DNA from: Poecilobothrus nobilitatus
Taxonomy: Eukaryota; Arthropoda; Insecta; Diptera; Dolichopodidae
Direction of reading: 5' to 3'
Length of the DNA stretch: 64,000 nt
NCBI GenBank assembly: GCA_947095535.1
Contig: OX352773.1
Span: 166,048,438-166,112,437 of the forward strand
Part shown: piece by piece, positions 47,946 through 59,227 of the stretch
Layout: each line of letters begins with the position of its first letter
Position numbering within the stretch: the stretch's first letter is position 1
Translations under genes and position numbers: made by a program
The notes under the pieces: generated by a model
Seen by the model: only the letters and a program-made list of their open reading frames with translations
Database searches by the model: none
Told to the model about the DNA's origin: nothing

Positions 47946-50584
47946 CAAAAAGGTGAACAGATAAAGTTTTGAAACAAAAAATGAGTTGTACCATAAATAA
48001 TATGTACCATAATATATACAATTTTCGAACGTTTTCATATTCCTTTAACTTTTCTGTAAAAAAATGAAAAATAAACATTATATTATGTTAAACATAAGAA
48101 ATCAGTTATATTTTTTGAAATTTTTTTAAAAATTTAAGTTCTGAAAGAATTAAAAACTTTTATTTTATGGATCAGCAAAAAAAAAAATTTTTTTGTTGCA
48201 AAAACAAAAAATATACGAGTATGAACATTTTTAAAATTCCAAATAAATATTAAAGTTATTTAATATGAATAATCTTTTAAAAGTAATGTATAAGATTTTT
48301 TTCAAATGTCATAATATAAGGGTTGTGACTTGTGCATTTTATATTTTTGCACTTTATAAAATAAATCCACCCTAAATTTTATAAATCAAATTTATCTTCA
48401 AGAATTTCAGCTAACCTTTGAGTGAGTAATTTAATTGCATGAACGAGATACTATTACCTGGTATTTGCTAACATATTTCTGTAATTAGCGAAACATTCGC
48501 TCTCTAACATTTTAAAACATGCCAGAGGTTGGTATTATAATATTTAATCATATATCTAGCTGTTTATCGAAAATAACTATTGTTATTCATGTTTTTGAAA
48601 TCAGTAAGTTATTGAATTTTATATTTTACAGGCGAACTTGTTTAACAAGTAGTTAGATTAAAATATAAGGGACTTAGGATGGTAAATGTAGCATAGGTGA
48701 CTTAATAAAAGAATGATTATTATACTTATTTTTGATAAAATACAGTAATTTACTGTTATAACTCTATAAGGAGAGCTTGCCAAACTAATTTTACAATTAA
48801 ATCAGTTTCGGTATATATAGCTTCAGTTTCGGTATATTTTGCGATAAGGCAGTCATATTATTTTTGAATTTCTTATTATCTGGTTAAAAATATGTTAGGC
48901 GATGCTAATAGCTTTTATTTTTCTATACAATAACTATATACATTTGCTAGTTTACCTTATTTAGAAAACTTTTTAGCACCTAAAAATTCCAATTTCTCAA
49001 AGTTTGACTAATACTTTAATACAAGATCATTATTATGTTTATCACTCTTAAAATTATCCAGCTCTTAAAATTATGGAAACTAACAAAAATAATTTTCCCT
49101 CCATTTTTTAAGGTTGCATATAAAAATGCTTTAAGGTTGCATATAAAATTTATACTCTTATATTATTTTCTTTTACAAGAACTTTAAAGGTGTAAAAAAT
49201 GTACAACCTTCAGCATAATTTTTTGCCTTTAAATAATTCCAAGTCATTTTTATATAAACATTTTCGGCCATTACGTCTTAATTAATAACATCTGATATAC
49301 TAACACTTCTCCATCTCAACTTAGCGTCTTAGGTTGCCAGAATTGGAATCAAAACTATAATGCGATTGTACTATATATTTCATAGGTTATGTAATAATTA
49401 TTTAAAAATTTGTTTTAAGTACTCAATGTACTAAACAAAGCAATTCATTTTTATAAATATTTTCTTGTTGCAAAAACGACTATTCTTTTATCCTTAATTT
49501 ATACTTAAATTCTTTTATCCATTAATTTTTTTAATATTAACCAAGTTAAAAAAATTTTCTGAGTCATCTATAATACAAAAAAAAAAAAAAAAAAACACTA
49601 AAACGATTTTGCACCTGTATAATCACGATACTTACTAAATTTTCACTGATTGTTTTTCTCTTCATTTCTATTGCACGTGACGTTATAATTGTATATTATG
49701 TTATATATATTTATAATATACCTACCTATAACTTTAAATAACCGTTAAAAAATGTTATGACTCTTATATTTTTTCCATTCCATCACCTTTTACTTTAGGG
49801 CTTAGGTGATAACTAACCACTAAAGTGGAAAAAATATTAAAGAGGTGTGGTACGTAATAAAAAAATTAAGAAAATAGCTTAAAAAAAAAAAATATTTTCT
49901 TTTTAATACCGTTAAAACTTTGAAAAAAGTTTTTCTTTTTTTTTTTCTTCAAAACAGCAATTTTTCTTTAGTATAAATCTTAATTCAGAAAAATTAAAGT
50001 GTGTGACAAAAAAAAAAAAATAAAAAAGAAAAATCGCAAAAGTCAACTTTAAGTAAAGCTAAAGTATAAAAATTGAAAATAGTATAAATAAACATAATGG
50101 AAGGAGAAAATTTAAAATAAAAAAAAAAACTTATGATAAATTACTCATTTTTAACTGTATTAACACTGAACGCCCTTTAGCGACATAATTCATTAATTAT
50201 CGGTTTTTTAGTTTTATCTAATAGCTACATAAAAACATTTATTCGAACACTTAGTAAACTTACTGGACTTTTAGATTTTTGTATAGTTCAAAAGTAAAGT
50301 GAAAAATAGGTAAAATGGTTTTATAAAGTGATGGTTATTATTTTTGTTTGTTTCTTTTTTTTTTGTACTTTTCCCAGTTATTGTAAAATTTTTATTTCAA
50401 AATTATTAAGTCATGATGAAAGTTTTTTAATTGCTTTAATTCAAAACAGAAAAATTAGCCTAACATTTTAAAAGCGTTATAATTACGTACATGTCTTTGT
50501 AAAAGAATTTTTTTTTTGTTTCGGTTTTTTAGTTGAATTTGTAGCCAAAAAAAAAGTGTGAAAATTTTTTTGGTTTTTAAAAAA
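47946..50584. other. AT-rich stretch with no supported gene
   Basis: 'taaggttgcatataaaa' is tandemly repeated near 49111 and 49132. The rest is homopolymer-rich (A run near 49578-49596). No terminal repeats, SINE heads or credible frames were found. Confidence 0.55.
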
Positions 50585-50809
50585 ACAAGGTAGAATGTAA
50601 ACCAACGGTTTTTAAAAGCGCACATTTCCAAAACTCAATACAAACTGTTTAAAAGTATGACTTACACAAAAATTTGAAAATTTCATGTAATAAGAAAAAA
50701 TGTGAAAAAAATAGGACATTTTTTAAATTTTGAGGGGCCGTAATTCCGGAATCCTACATAACTAAGAAAAGCCGTTAACACACGTAAAAATATAATATCA
50801 AACCTTTAA

Positions 50810-51900
50810 TTTTCCTGTCTTGCCGAAGAAAAATTTGTACAGGTGCCTAAGTTACAGGTGTCTAAAAATAGGAAATTTTCAATTTTTGAGGCGTAATAAC
50901 TCTTAAAGAGGGGGTGCTACCAAAAAAAATTTTCTGAGGAAACTTATACTAATTCTAAAAGTTCTTTCTTGTCTCAAAATTTCAGGTTCCTATCTAAAGG
51001 CCTGCCGGAGTTATGAAAAAAGTAATTTCATGCAAAATGTGGTTTTCACATAACGGTAAATTTAAATAGTAAATTACAAAATATTACATAATTTTGATAT
51101 CGTTTTATATAGATAATAAAATTTTCGATCTTCTGGCTGTTTTAGATTGCAAAACTATTAAGCAGAGCCCGAGATATATACATCTGAAAATGGGGCTTTT
51201 TCGCAATTTTGAAGAGTTGCAACTTTGGAACCCTTTACAACTAAAATAAACCTTTAACACACGTTAAAATATATTACTGTGGCTTTAATTTTTATATCTT
51301 TCCGAAGTAAAATGTGTACAGGTTCCTAAGTTACAGGTGTTTAAAAATAGCAAATTTTCAATTTTTGAGGCGTAATAACTCTTAAAGAGGGGGTGTTACC
51401 AAAAAATTTTCTGAGGAAACTTATACTAATTGTAAAAGTTCTTTCTTGCCTCAAAATTTCAAGCCTCTATCTAGAAGCGTGCCGGAGTTATGAAAGTAGA
51501 AAAATCATGGTTTTAGATTACAAAACTATTACGCAGAGCCTGACATATATACATCTGAAAATGGCGCTTTTTCACAATTTTGAAGAGCTGCAACTTCGGA
51601 ACCCTTTACAGCTTAAATAAACCTTTAACACCCGTTAAAATATATTACTCTAGATTTAATTTTTTTATCTTGCAGAAGTAAAATGTATACAGGTTCTTAA
51701 GTTACAGGTGTTTAAAAATAGCAATTTTTCAATTTTTAAGCCCTAGTAGCTCATAAACAGGGGGTGGTCCAAAAAAATTTTCTGAGCAAACTTATACTAA
51801 TTCTAAAAATTCTTTCTTGCCTCAAAATTTCAAGCCTCTATCTAGAAGCGTGCCGGAGTTATGAAAGTAGAAAAATCATGCAAAATTTGGTTTTCACATA
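50810..51900 (+). repeat. Internal tandem units of the long X copy
   Basis: 'cctaagttacaggtgt' recurs near 50848, 51327 and (cttaagttacaggtgt) 51697. 'cttatactaatt', 'aagttctttcttg' and a GCCGGAGTTATGAAA block follow each time. 'acatatatacatctgaaaat' recurs near 51174 and 51545. The last two units have a period close to 371 bases; the first is longer through extra sequence. Confidence 0.75.
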
Positions 51901-52189
51901 ACGGTAAATTTAAATACTAAATTTAAAAAAATTGTATAATTTTGATATTAATTTGCAAAGATAAAAGAAATACCTGTCGAATGACGTTTTCAGATTGAAA
52001 AAATCTTAAGCAGAACATAAGATATATGCATTTAAAAATAGGGCTTTTTCAAAGTTTGAGGGGGTGTAGCTCCGTAATGGGGGGGGCTACATGAAAAAGT
52101 TGTTCCACAAAATTATTTTTTTTATGAGACCTACATATGGTTAAAATTTTTTTTCTCTATCTTTAACGGTGTAGAAGTTTTGTAAACAG

Positions 52190-52231
52190 ACGGACGGACG
52201 GACGGACGGACGGACGGACGGACGGACGGAC
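52190..52231 (+). repeat. GGAC microsatellite inside family X
   Basis: About ten CGGA/GGAC units lie at the position where other X copies have only two to four, often as GAAC or GGAT variants (5657-5690, 57675-57700, reversed 36845 and 28825). It is an expansion of an element-internal microsatellite. Confidence 0.9.
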
Positions 52232-52344
52232 AGAGTGAAACTAATAAGCACATTTTTTCAAAATTTTTTTGGAAATGTGCTAAAAACTGCTTGTTAAATC
52301 CAACAATATTCAATACACTCCGTTTTATTCATTACATTATAAAA

Positions 52345-52615
52345 TATGTTTTTAGCACATTTTCAAAAAAAAATTGAAAAAATTTGTTTCACTCTGTTCG
52401 TCTGTCTGTGTGTTTACAAAATCTCTACACCATTTGCAATAGAGTAATAAATTTTTAACTACGAATAGACATTAGAAAAAAAATTAATTTTGTGAAAAAA
52501 CTTTTTTTTCTAGCCCCGCAAATTTCGAAAAAGCCCTATATTTAAATTGTTATGCCACAAGTTCTGAATGCTATATCTTCAATTTGAATATATTATATTC
52601 AATTTAAACGCCAAA
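52345..52615 (-). mobile_element. Family X element (reversed), 3' part
   Basis: It starts with 'gtttttagcacattttcaaa' (reversed terminal hairpin), then 'tttcactctgttcgtctgtc', 'acaaaatctctacaccattt' and 'aaaaagccctatatttaaat'. It lies tail-to-tail with the long copy, 60 bases apart, and lacks the 5' half. Confidence 0.7.
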
Positions 52616-52934
52616 CAATAGCAGATTTTATAAGCTTTAAGTATATGAAAAATAAAAATGTATATATGTATATTATAATATATTATAGTTTTTTAATTAA
52701 GATACCGAATGATTTTATTTTACTGTTAGGCAAAAACAAATTTTTGCAAATTCTTTGACCCACTTCCAAATGATTCACTTTAAGTTAAAAATTTAATAGT
52801 TAGATATTTAAAAATAAGTACCTATGTGTTATTTTTATATCGCCCCATTTCCTACTCTCGGGAGCTATATCGGATCAGAAACTGAAAATTTCCTATTTTT
52901 AAACACCTGTTCAATTTTTTTTGAAGAAATATTC
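52616..52934. other. AT-rich stretch before the 52944 element
   Basis: 'aatttcctatttttaaacac' near 52890 recalls an X landmark, but there is no further match. No gene was seen. Confidence 0.4.
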
Positions 52935-52943
52935 AAATATCTC

Positions 52944-53875
52944 GGTGCAGTGACAAAACGCCTGAGGAAATGAAGCCCACGGGTTTTAATTCCAAAACTT
53001 TCGCGCACCGTAATTCCTTTGAATTGGAATTAAGACCCACACTATTTTTTGTTATTAAAATAAAAAAGTAATATAATATGTAGAGCAAACGTATTAGAAT
53101 GAATTTTAGAGTTTTGGATAAAAATTGGGATATCCCCTTTTTGCAGAATATTTACTAATATATATATATATGCGAAATTCTGAATTGCGAGAATTCTAAA
53201 GATTCTGAATATATGCGAGTTTCTGAATTATGAGAAATTTTAGAGTTGGTTACAACATCAGGTTTATATGCTTTTTCCAGAATATGTATATAAGTAATAC
53301 TTTTATTGTCAGGAGTTTTAGAATTGTTTTTAAAATGAGGATTATATGCCTTTAACAGAATATTTAAATATATGCGTAGGCGAGTTTTGATTAGGAGAAT
53401 TATATGCATATTGTGGAAAAAGCGTATAACCCTGATTTCGTAACCAACTCTAAAATCTCTCATAATTCAGAAACTCGCATATGCATATATCTTAATATTC
53501 TATAAAAGGCGTATGATCCTAATTTTGAATTCAATTCTTAAATCCCTCCCAAAATCCCTGGAGCCTTAACAATGAGACAAAAGTCCCATGGCACTTCGAG
53601 CTCATTGAAGTGAGTCAAAAGTCCAATGGGATTTCTGACATGCCACCAAATAAAATCCAGTCAAATGAAATACAGATTCATAATAGTAACTGTTACTCAG
53701 TGCGCTTTACTTCTTTTTCAAAATGGACTTAAAGACCAATAATACCTAGTGGAATTAACACTAGTGGGCTTTAATTCATTTTTTAAAAGGATTTAAAGGC
53801 CACAGGCGTTAATTCCAAAAGTTTTGGTATTAAAGCCCGGGGGTTTTATTTGCTCGGGCGTTCTGTCACTGCACC
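52944..53875. mobile_element. 932-base inverted-repeat element with perfect 9-base target duplication (MULE-like)
   Basis: GGTGCAGTGACAAAACGCC at 52944 is mirrored by GGCGTTCTGTCACTGCACC, wait-free to 53875, with pairing continuing for about 55 bases (CCAAAACTTT/AAAGTTTTGG). AAATATCTC flanks both ends (52935-52943 and 53876-53884). Terminal repeats with a 9-base duplication fit Mutator-like elements. The interior holds a second, unrelated inverted pair, 53211-53279 against 53414-53482, so the middle also folds. Motifs CCCACGGG and CCCGGGGG near the ends are GC-rich against the background. No transposase was found. Confidence 0.9.
53211..53482. repeat. Internal hairpin of the 52944 element
   Basis: 'atatgcgagtttctgaatta' through 'ttatatgctttttcca' is the reverse complement of 'tggaaaaagcgtata' through 'aattcagaaactcgcatat'. 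Arms are about 69 bases around a 134-base loop, with a few mismatches. Confidence 0.8.
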
Positions 53876-53884
53876 AAATATCTC

Positions 53885-55224
53885 CAACATTAATTTCTTT
53901 TTTTTTTTTTTTGTTCACAACTTTTCTTAATAATATAGGGTTACCTTAAAATTGACGAAAGTGTGATTTGATTTTTCGCAATTTTTCCCAACAAATTTTT
54001 CTAACGATTTTTTTCAATTTTAATATTTATATAAATTTATTTTCTTTCTTTACTCTAAACATATTATGGAATACATATTTTTTTCATTTTGGAAATATGG
54101 TTTTTTGAAAACCCTTTGATTCTTTTTCATTACTTGATTTTTTCATAATTTATAATCAAAACAAAATGAAACTTTCCTTTTAACAATTAAATTTTCTTAA
54201 TTGACTGAAAGTTAAAATATTTCGTTCGTTTCCTACAACGGTACTAGTTATCTACAAGAGTGAAAAAGAAAAACTCAGAAAACTCTTTTGAGAAAGTCAA
54301 GACATTATGTACTATCAAATTCTGTAGAATTTTGAAATTTTCAAAACATGATTGATGACTTTTATGTTCTCTTAAAAAGAATCTATTTAACTATTTTAAA
54401 AGAATTCATAATACCAATTATTTTATTTTTATTTTAATTAATTCCTCGAAAAAAAAATTCATGTGAAAAATTTTAAACCAAAACAAAAACATTTTTTTAC
54501 ATACAGAATTTTAACAGAAAAAAAAATTTAATATAAAGTTTTGGTGACAGTAAAATGTAAAATGAAAATTCATTAAATTCTTGAAGAAAATAAAATAAAA
54601 TGAAAACTTTCTGGTAAACTTAATAATTTTTGTAAAATGAAAATTTTTTAAAAAATATTTCATTTAAAAACATATTTTTTCATAAATTCTTCAAGAAAAC
54701 AAAAGAAAAAATTTAAATTTAAAACAAAGTTTGTTCATAATAAACAAAAAAAAAATAAATATAAAAATTTTTAATAAGTAAATACATATTTGTGATATTT
54801 TTATTTAAATATTATAAAAGTAAATTGAAAAGTGAAATGAAAAAAAAAAAAAAATGCTTTGTTTTCAAAATTGAACAATTCATTAATAATTTATTTATTT
54901 AGGTCATATTCAGCATTTCTCAAGTTTCGGACGATAACAACAATAAATATCTTTTAGATATCACATTTACACAATCTTTAGATATCACATTTACACAATC
55001 CTTTTCATATAACATTTCCTTTATACCATATATTTTCCTACGGATTAAAATTGAATAACCATTCCTTTTATATAGACAAACTATTTTAATTTGATGGCTT
55101 AGAAATCAGCATAATTAACCTCCAACTCTTTCAATTAATATCTATTGAATCCAATACTTATACATATTTTCATTCAAAACATTTTAGAATAATTTTAATA
55201 TTTAATTTATAATATATACAGTTT
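53885..55224. other. AT-rich stretch with one short tandem duplication
   Basis: Only A/T homopolymers and the 24-base duplication at 54953-55000 were found. No gene or mobile-element ends were seen. Confidence 0.55.
54953..55000. repeat. Perfect 24-base tandem duplication
   Basis: TTTAGATATCACATTTACAC followed by AATC occurs twice without a difference (54953-54976 and 54977-55000). Confidence 0.95.
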
Positions 55225-55480
55225 TGATCCAACTAATGGGGTAGTGTCTGAGACGCTGGCCTTCTAATCGAAAGATCTGGAGTTCAAACGCCGTCTGGCT
55301 CATATAGATTAATATCAATTTAATAAAAAATTTGTTTGTAATATTTAATTAATTTAATATAATTAAATAAAAAATAAGTATATATAAATTATAATTAATA
55401 TCATATCGAAATATGTATAAAACAAAAAAAATAAAATAAATTCTCGTATAAGATAATAGATGTCGTACAAAGAAAAATAT
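55225..55480 (+). mobile_element. tRNA-headed SINE (type C), best-preserved head
   Basis: The head has TAATGGGGTAGTGTCTGAGA (A box region), 'ctggccttctaatcgaaaga' and 'ggagttcaaacgccgtctgg' (B box). The 3' part has 'aataaattctcgtataagat' and 'aatagatgtcgtacaaag'. It defines the family to which the pieces at 19525, 31480 and 37385 belong. Confidence 0.65.
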
Positions 55481-55764
55481 TTATTTAATTTACGTTTAAT
55501 AGTTTTGTTAAGACGGTTAAGAAATAGTACTAGTATCTAATAGTACGGTTAAGAAATTAACGGCTTAGTGAAAATAACGAGTAATGACTTAATGGCTCAT
55601 GAGACTTTAATAAAACAACAGCTGAGAAGATCAACCCAGGGTGTTAAAGAAGTTAAATAACACTATAAGGCATATAATCTAATATAGAAAAAAAATTTAA
55701 AGATATCCGGTTACTTTAACTTTGAGAATGACATACAGATTCTGTTAAAAAGAAGAAAAAACTC

Positions 55765-55985
55765 CACGAAACATACTCAAAAACTGTGGAGCTTTACCCC
55801 GAGCTAAATATGTGCACCTAGGAGCATATTATGCTTTATCGAAAATGTATTTCCGACAGTAAACCCTCTACAGGTATTTATTTCCTCAGATACAGTAGAG
55901 TTGAAGTATGTATTATAAGTGGAGGGAAAATCCACAACATGTGGTAACACTTAAACAATCATCTACTTTAACTTTAAGATTCATT
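55765..55985 (+). repeat. Dispersed repeat shared with 15585-15830
   Basis: 'gagctttaccccgagctaaa', 'caccta', 'ggagcatattat', 'acagtaaac', 'ttataagtggag' and 'cacttaaacaatcatctac' align in order with 15600-15830. Stops interrupt every frame here, so coding capacity, if it ever existed, is lost. It follows closely on the type C SINE and may be part of the same larger element. Confidence 0.5.
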
Positions 55986-57424
55986 TGGTTACAATATTAG
56001 AGTTAAAATTAAAAGAAATTTTTTGTATTCGAAGAAGATGTTTTTACTAATTTTAGTATCTACAATTTATATATAGTATCTATTATTTAGTATCTATAAA
56101 ATAACTCTACGCCTCAACTTTATACTACGACAATCGTTTTTCGTTAACAAATTATTATGTATATAGTTTAAGTCAATTAAAATTTTAATTAAAAAAATTT
56201 TCATAATATTATTATTATTATTTTTAATTAACCATTGAATTAATAATTTTTATACAAATAGATATTGTTTTCCAGTTAAAAGATCCTTCAAATATTATTT
56301 TCATTACTTAAAATACTAATAAAACCCTAAACTTTTCTATTTCATATTTTGTAAATTTTATATCCTAATATCTATTCCTTTTTTTTTTACGATAATATAT
56401 TATCAACTTGTGCTAACTATTAAGAGAATATTATGATGATATGGTACCTATTAACTATGAATAGAAACAAAATTTTCAAATAAATTAAATCTCATTACAA
56501 TTTATTATAAAAATTATTAATAAACACTACATAGGGTATGTAATAAAATTTAAAAATATCTTTAAAGAATATTAATTTTTTGAATATTTGGATTTTTTGG
56601 ATTTTTTGGAGAAAATCTCTTATAAATTTTCAATAAATTATATCTTATATATCCTAACCAAATATTAATTACTTAAAAACAAAATAATATTTTATCATTA
56701 TTAACATCCTTTAAAATTAAAATAATATTTTTATTCAACTTAGATATTATTTTCAAAATTTGGTATATTAAATATCTAATATTAAATCCCTAAGATATTA
56801 TAATACTTAATATAAATTTTACGTTAACATTCTGTTTTCTTTGAGGTTTATTTTTATATTGTACTGTATGAATGTATTCTTCATAAAATTAGATTTATTT
56901 TCTAAACCCAATAATTATTTCTTATTAACTTTACATTAAATTAACTAACATACAACTATACCAAATTTTACCTTTCTTTTCTGTACATAGATACATTTTA
57001 CCCTTATATAAGTTTATTTAATGTTCTTTTATAATATATAAATACAATATTTAAGATTAATATTACCTAAGATAATAACCCACCAACCCAAATATTCATC
57101 CTAATTTTACTTACCTGAATAAAAAAAAACAAAAAAAAATAAAATAATATAGGTAGGTAGGTATATATCGTAAAATTGATATCATTATGAAAAACACGTT
57201 CTATCACAATTCATTTAATCTTTAATTAATTACGTGATAAAAAAATTATTTGTATATTTTTTTTTTTTTTGTAAAATAATAAAATATATTTGTGGCTTTT
57301 CTTTTCTTTTTAGATAGTTATTGTATATTATTTAGTTTTTCAATTTTCTCAAACTTTTGTAATGTCTCTTTTTTTTTTTCTGGTTATCAAATATATTTAT
57401 TTAAAGTATATGAATTTTAAATGA
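55986..57424. other. AT-rich stretch with a splice-like junction on the minus strand
   Basis: The sequence is otherwise featureless apart from the candidate at 57109-57150. A short GGTA repeat lies near 57151-57163. No gene was found. Confidence 0.5.
57109..57150 (-). promoter_or_regulatory. Candidate recursive (ratcheting) splice site, minus strand
   Basis: On the minus strand a tract of about 24 bases, TTTTTTTTTGTTTTTTTTTA, leads to TTCAG at 57115, immediately followed by GTAAGTAAA from 57114 downward. This is a full match to the recursive-site consensus, including all six donor bases, and stronger than the plus-strand candidates. It lies outside recognised repeats. It would imply a minus-strand transcript. 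Confidence 0.45.
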
Positions 57425-57755
57425 AACAAGGCAAAATGTAAACCAATGGTTTTTAAAACCGCTGTTTCCTGTCGAATGATATTTTCAGATTGAAAATATG
57501 TTGAGTAGAGTAGCGATATGAGATTTAAAAATAGGGCTTTTTCAAAGTTTTAGGGGCTGCAGTTCCGATGGGGCTACACAAAAAAGTTGTTCTACAACAT
57601 GAATTTTTTTATGAGACCTATCCATGGTTAAATTTGTTTTTCTATCTTTAACGGTGTAGAAGTTTTGTAAATAGACGGACAGACGAACGGACGGACAGAG
57701 TAAAACTAATAGGCACATTTTTTCAAATTTTTTTTGAAAATGTGCTAAAAAGTAT
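57425..57755 (+). mobile_element. Short family X element, both ends present
   Basis: It starts 'acaaggcaaaatgtaaacca', continues with 'ctgtcgaatgatattttcag', 'atagggctttttcaaagttt', 'aaaaaagttgttctaca' and 'acggtgtagaagttttgtaa', carries a short GGAC run, and ends GGCACATTT...AAATGTGCTAAAAA. Like the 36790 copy it lacks the internal tandem units. Confidence 0.8.
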
Positions 57756-58280
57756 TTATTTGGAATATAGTCATTAATAGATTGGTATCAGTAGGTATTT
57801 ATGTGAAAAGTCATTTAAAAGCTCTTTAAGTGAATTCTTTATTTGAAAGTATACTTATTGAATAAGATTAATTTGAATCGACATAATATGCAAAGAAAAA
57901 AATCATCAATATATGTGATAATAAAAAATTAAAAATTAAAAATATAAAAATTTTACAGAAAGAATTAAATTACATTAATTTACATAATATTACCTATATA
58001 AAACTTGTCTTCGATAGATTCGGCATGGTTGACGACAAAAATATCAGTGGTATGATGTTCCTTTCGCTCTTATATTATACACTTTAGATTGGGTTATTCT
58101 AGTGATAAGTTTTAAAATTTAAATTTTTCAAAGATCCATTTTCAAATGCCCAGTGCGCACTAGTAAAAAACGACCAATTTAAAGAAAAAACATGACTCTT
58201 TTCCTTAAGAATAATAATTTTCTGAATTTTTCATTTAAATTTTCAAATATTTCTTACATTTATTGTCTGTTATAATTTTT
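57756..58280. other. AT-rich stretch with a partial terminal-repeat match
   Basis: 'cttgtcttcgatagattcgg' and 'catgg' at about 58003 resembles the terminus of the adjacent element ('tttgtcttcaataggttcca' at 58292), suggesting a decayed relative or an earlier insertion. Confidence 0.4.
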
Positions 58281-59227
58281 ATACCACGCAGTTTGTCTTC
58301 AATAGGTTCCACATGAAATTTAGTTTTGTGATTTAAAGTTTTCATGTTGATTTTATCATATTGTCGTTACTTCTGCCTTTTATTCTAATTATTTTAATTA
58401 ACTATTTTTAATTACTTTTAAAGTTACTCTTATTTATTTATTGTTTTTGTGGCAAATATTCAGCAGCTTGAGCAGTATAAGATAGATCAACGCAAAATTT
58501 AGATCCATAATATTTTCTGATCGATTTTCACTCTACCTAAAGAATTATTCTATGAACCATAGAAAATGAATTAAATTATTATTGATTTTGATCATTCAAA
58601 AATGTTCATTCACCACAAAAAACAATACAATAATTTTTTTATTGCTTTGAAAAGATTAAGATATTAAACATATAGAAATTATTTTTCGTAAATAATTTCA
58701 ATATATCTACATCTTTCAATTATTAAATATTAATACTTTTTTTTTTCAAAAGATTTAAACCAAAGGAATTTTCTAGTATATTTTCCAAAATCACAAAAAA
58801 AAAAAAGAAACGTTTTTCATAAAAATTATATTAGCTATCTAAATTTTAAATAAAACTAAAATTAATAAACATATACTAATTAAAAGCATTGCAAAATTAT
58901 TTGTACTTTAATACCATTATGAATATTAAAGTTAAATATCTATTTGTTTTATTTTAAACTAATACATGTATAATATTATAATAATCGTACATCCTATATA
59001 AAAGTATAGTTTTGGTAAAAGGATTTCCTATTTATCAGCTTGTAATTGGTGTCCTTCTGTTCTAATTTGTTCACTATTTATTTACTTACATGTGAAAGTA
59101 ATTATGAATAGTTAATTAAAATAATTAAAATGAAAGGCAGAAGTAACGATATAATAAAATCAATATGAAACCTTTAAATCACAGAATTAATTTTCATGTG
59201 GAACCTATTGAAGACAAGCTATGGTAT
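58281..59227. mobile_element. 947-base inverted-repeat element (arms of about 140 bases)
   Basis: ATACCACGCAGTTTGTCTTC, 'aataggttccacatgaaa', 'tgtgatttaaag', 'cgttacttctgcctttt' and 'ttaattaactatt' on the left are inverted in order on the right (59092-59227), ending TGGTAT. Identity of the arms is high with small indels. The interior is AT-rich and non-coding. No target duplication was identified, so the superfamily is open. Confidence 0.75.

Larger units (their letters stand above)
50585..52287 (+). mobile_element. Longest family X element, Helentron-like structure
   Basis: The 5' end is AACAAGGTAGAATGTAAACC, soon followed by GCACATTTCCAAAA (about 50622). The 3' end has TTTTTGGAAATGTGCTAAAA (about 52266-52285). 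The inverse of GCACATTTCCAAAA is TTTTGGAAATGTGC, so the ends carry subterminal inverted repeats, and the 3' one forms a stem with GCACATTTT just upstream. Subterminal repeats plus 3' stem plus internal microsatellite is the layout of non-autonomous Helentrons (DINE-1-type). Interior units repeat with a period near 371 bases. No protein is encoded. Confidence 0.75.

Noticed and set aside
52131..52313. Similar minus-strand and plus-strand peptides at 52131-52313 and 36714-36950 containing KMCLLVSLCP
   Set aside because: The similarity follows from both lying in family X DNA; the PSV/RPSV repeat is simply the GGAC microsatellite read in frame.
53155..53463. 102-codon minus-strand open frame
   Set aside because: It lies within the inner hairpin of the 52944-53875 element and repeats Ile/Ser/Tyr-rich text generated by the inverted repeats.
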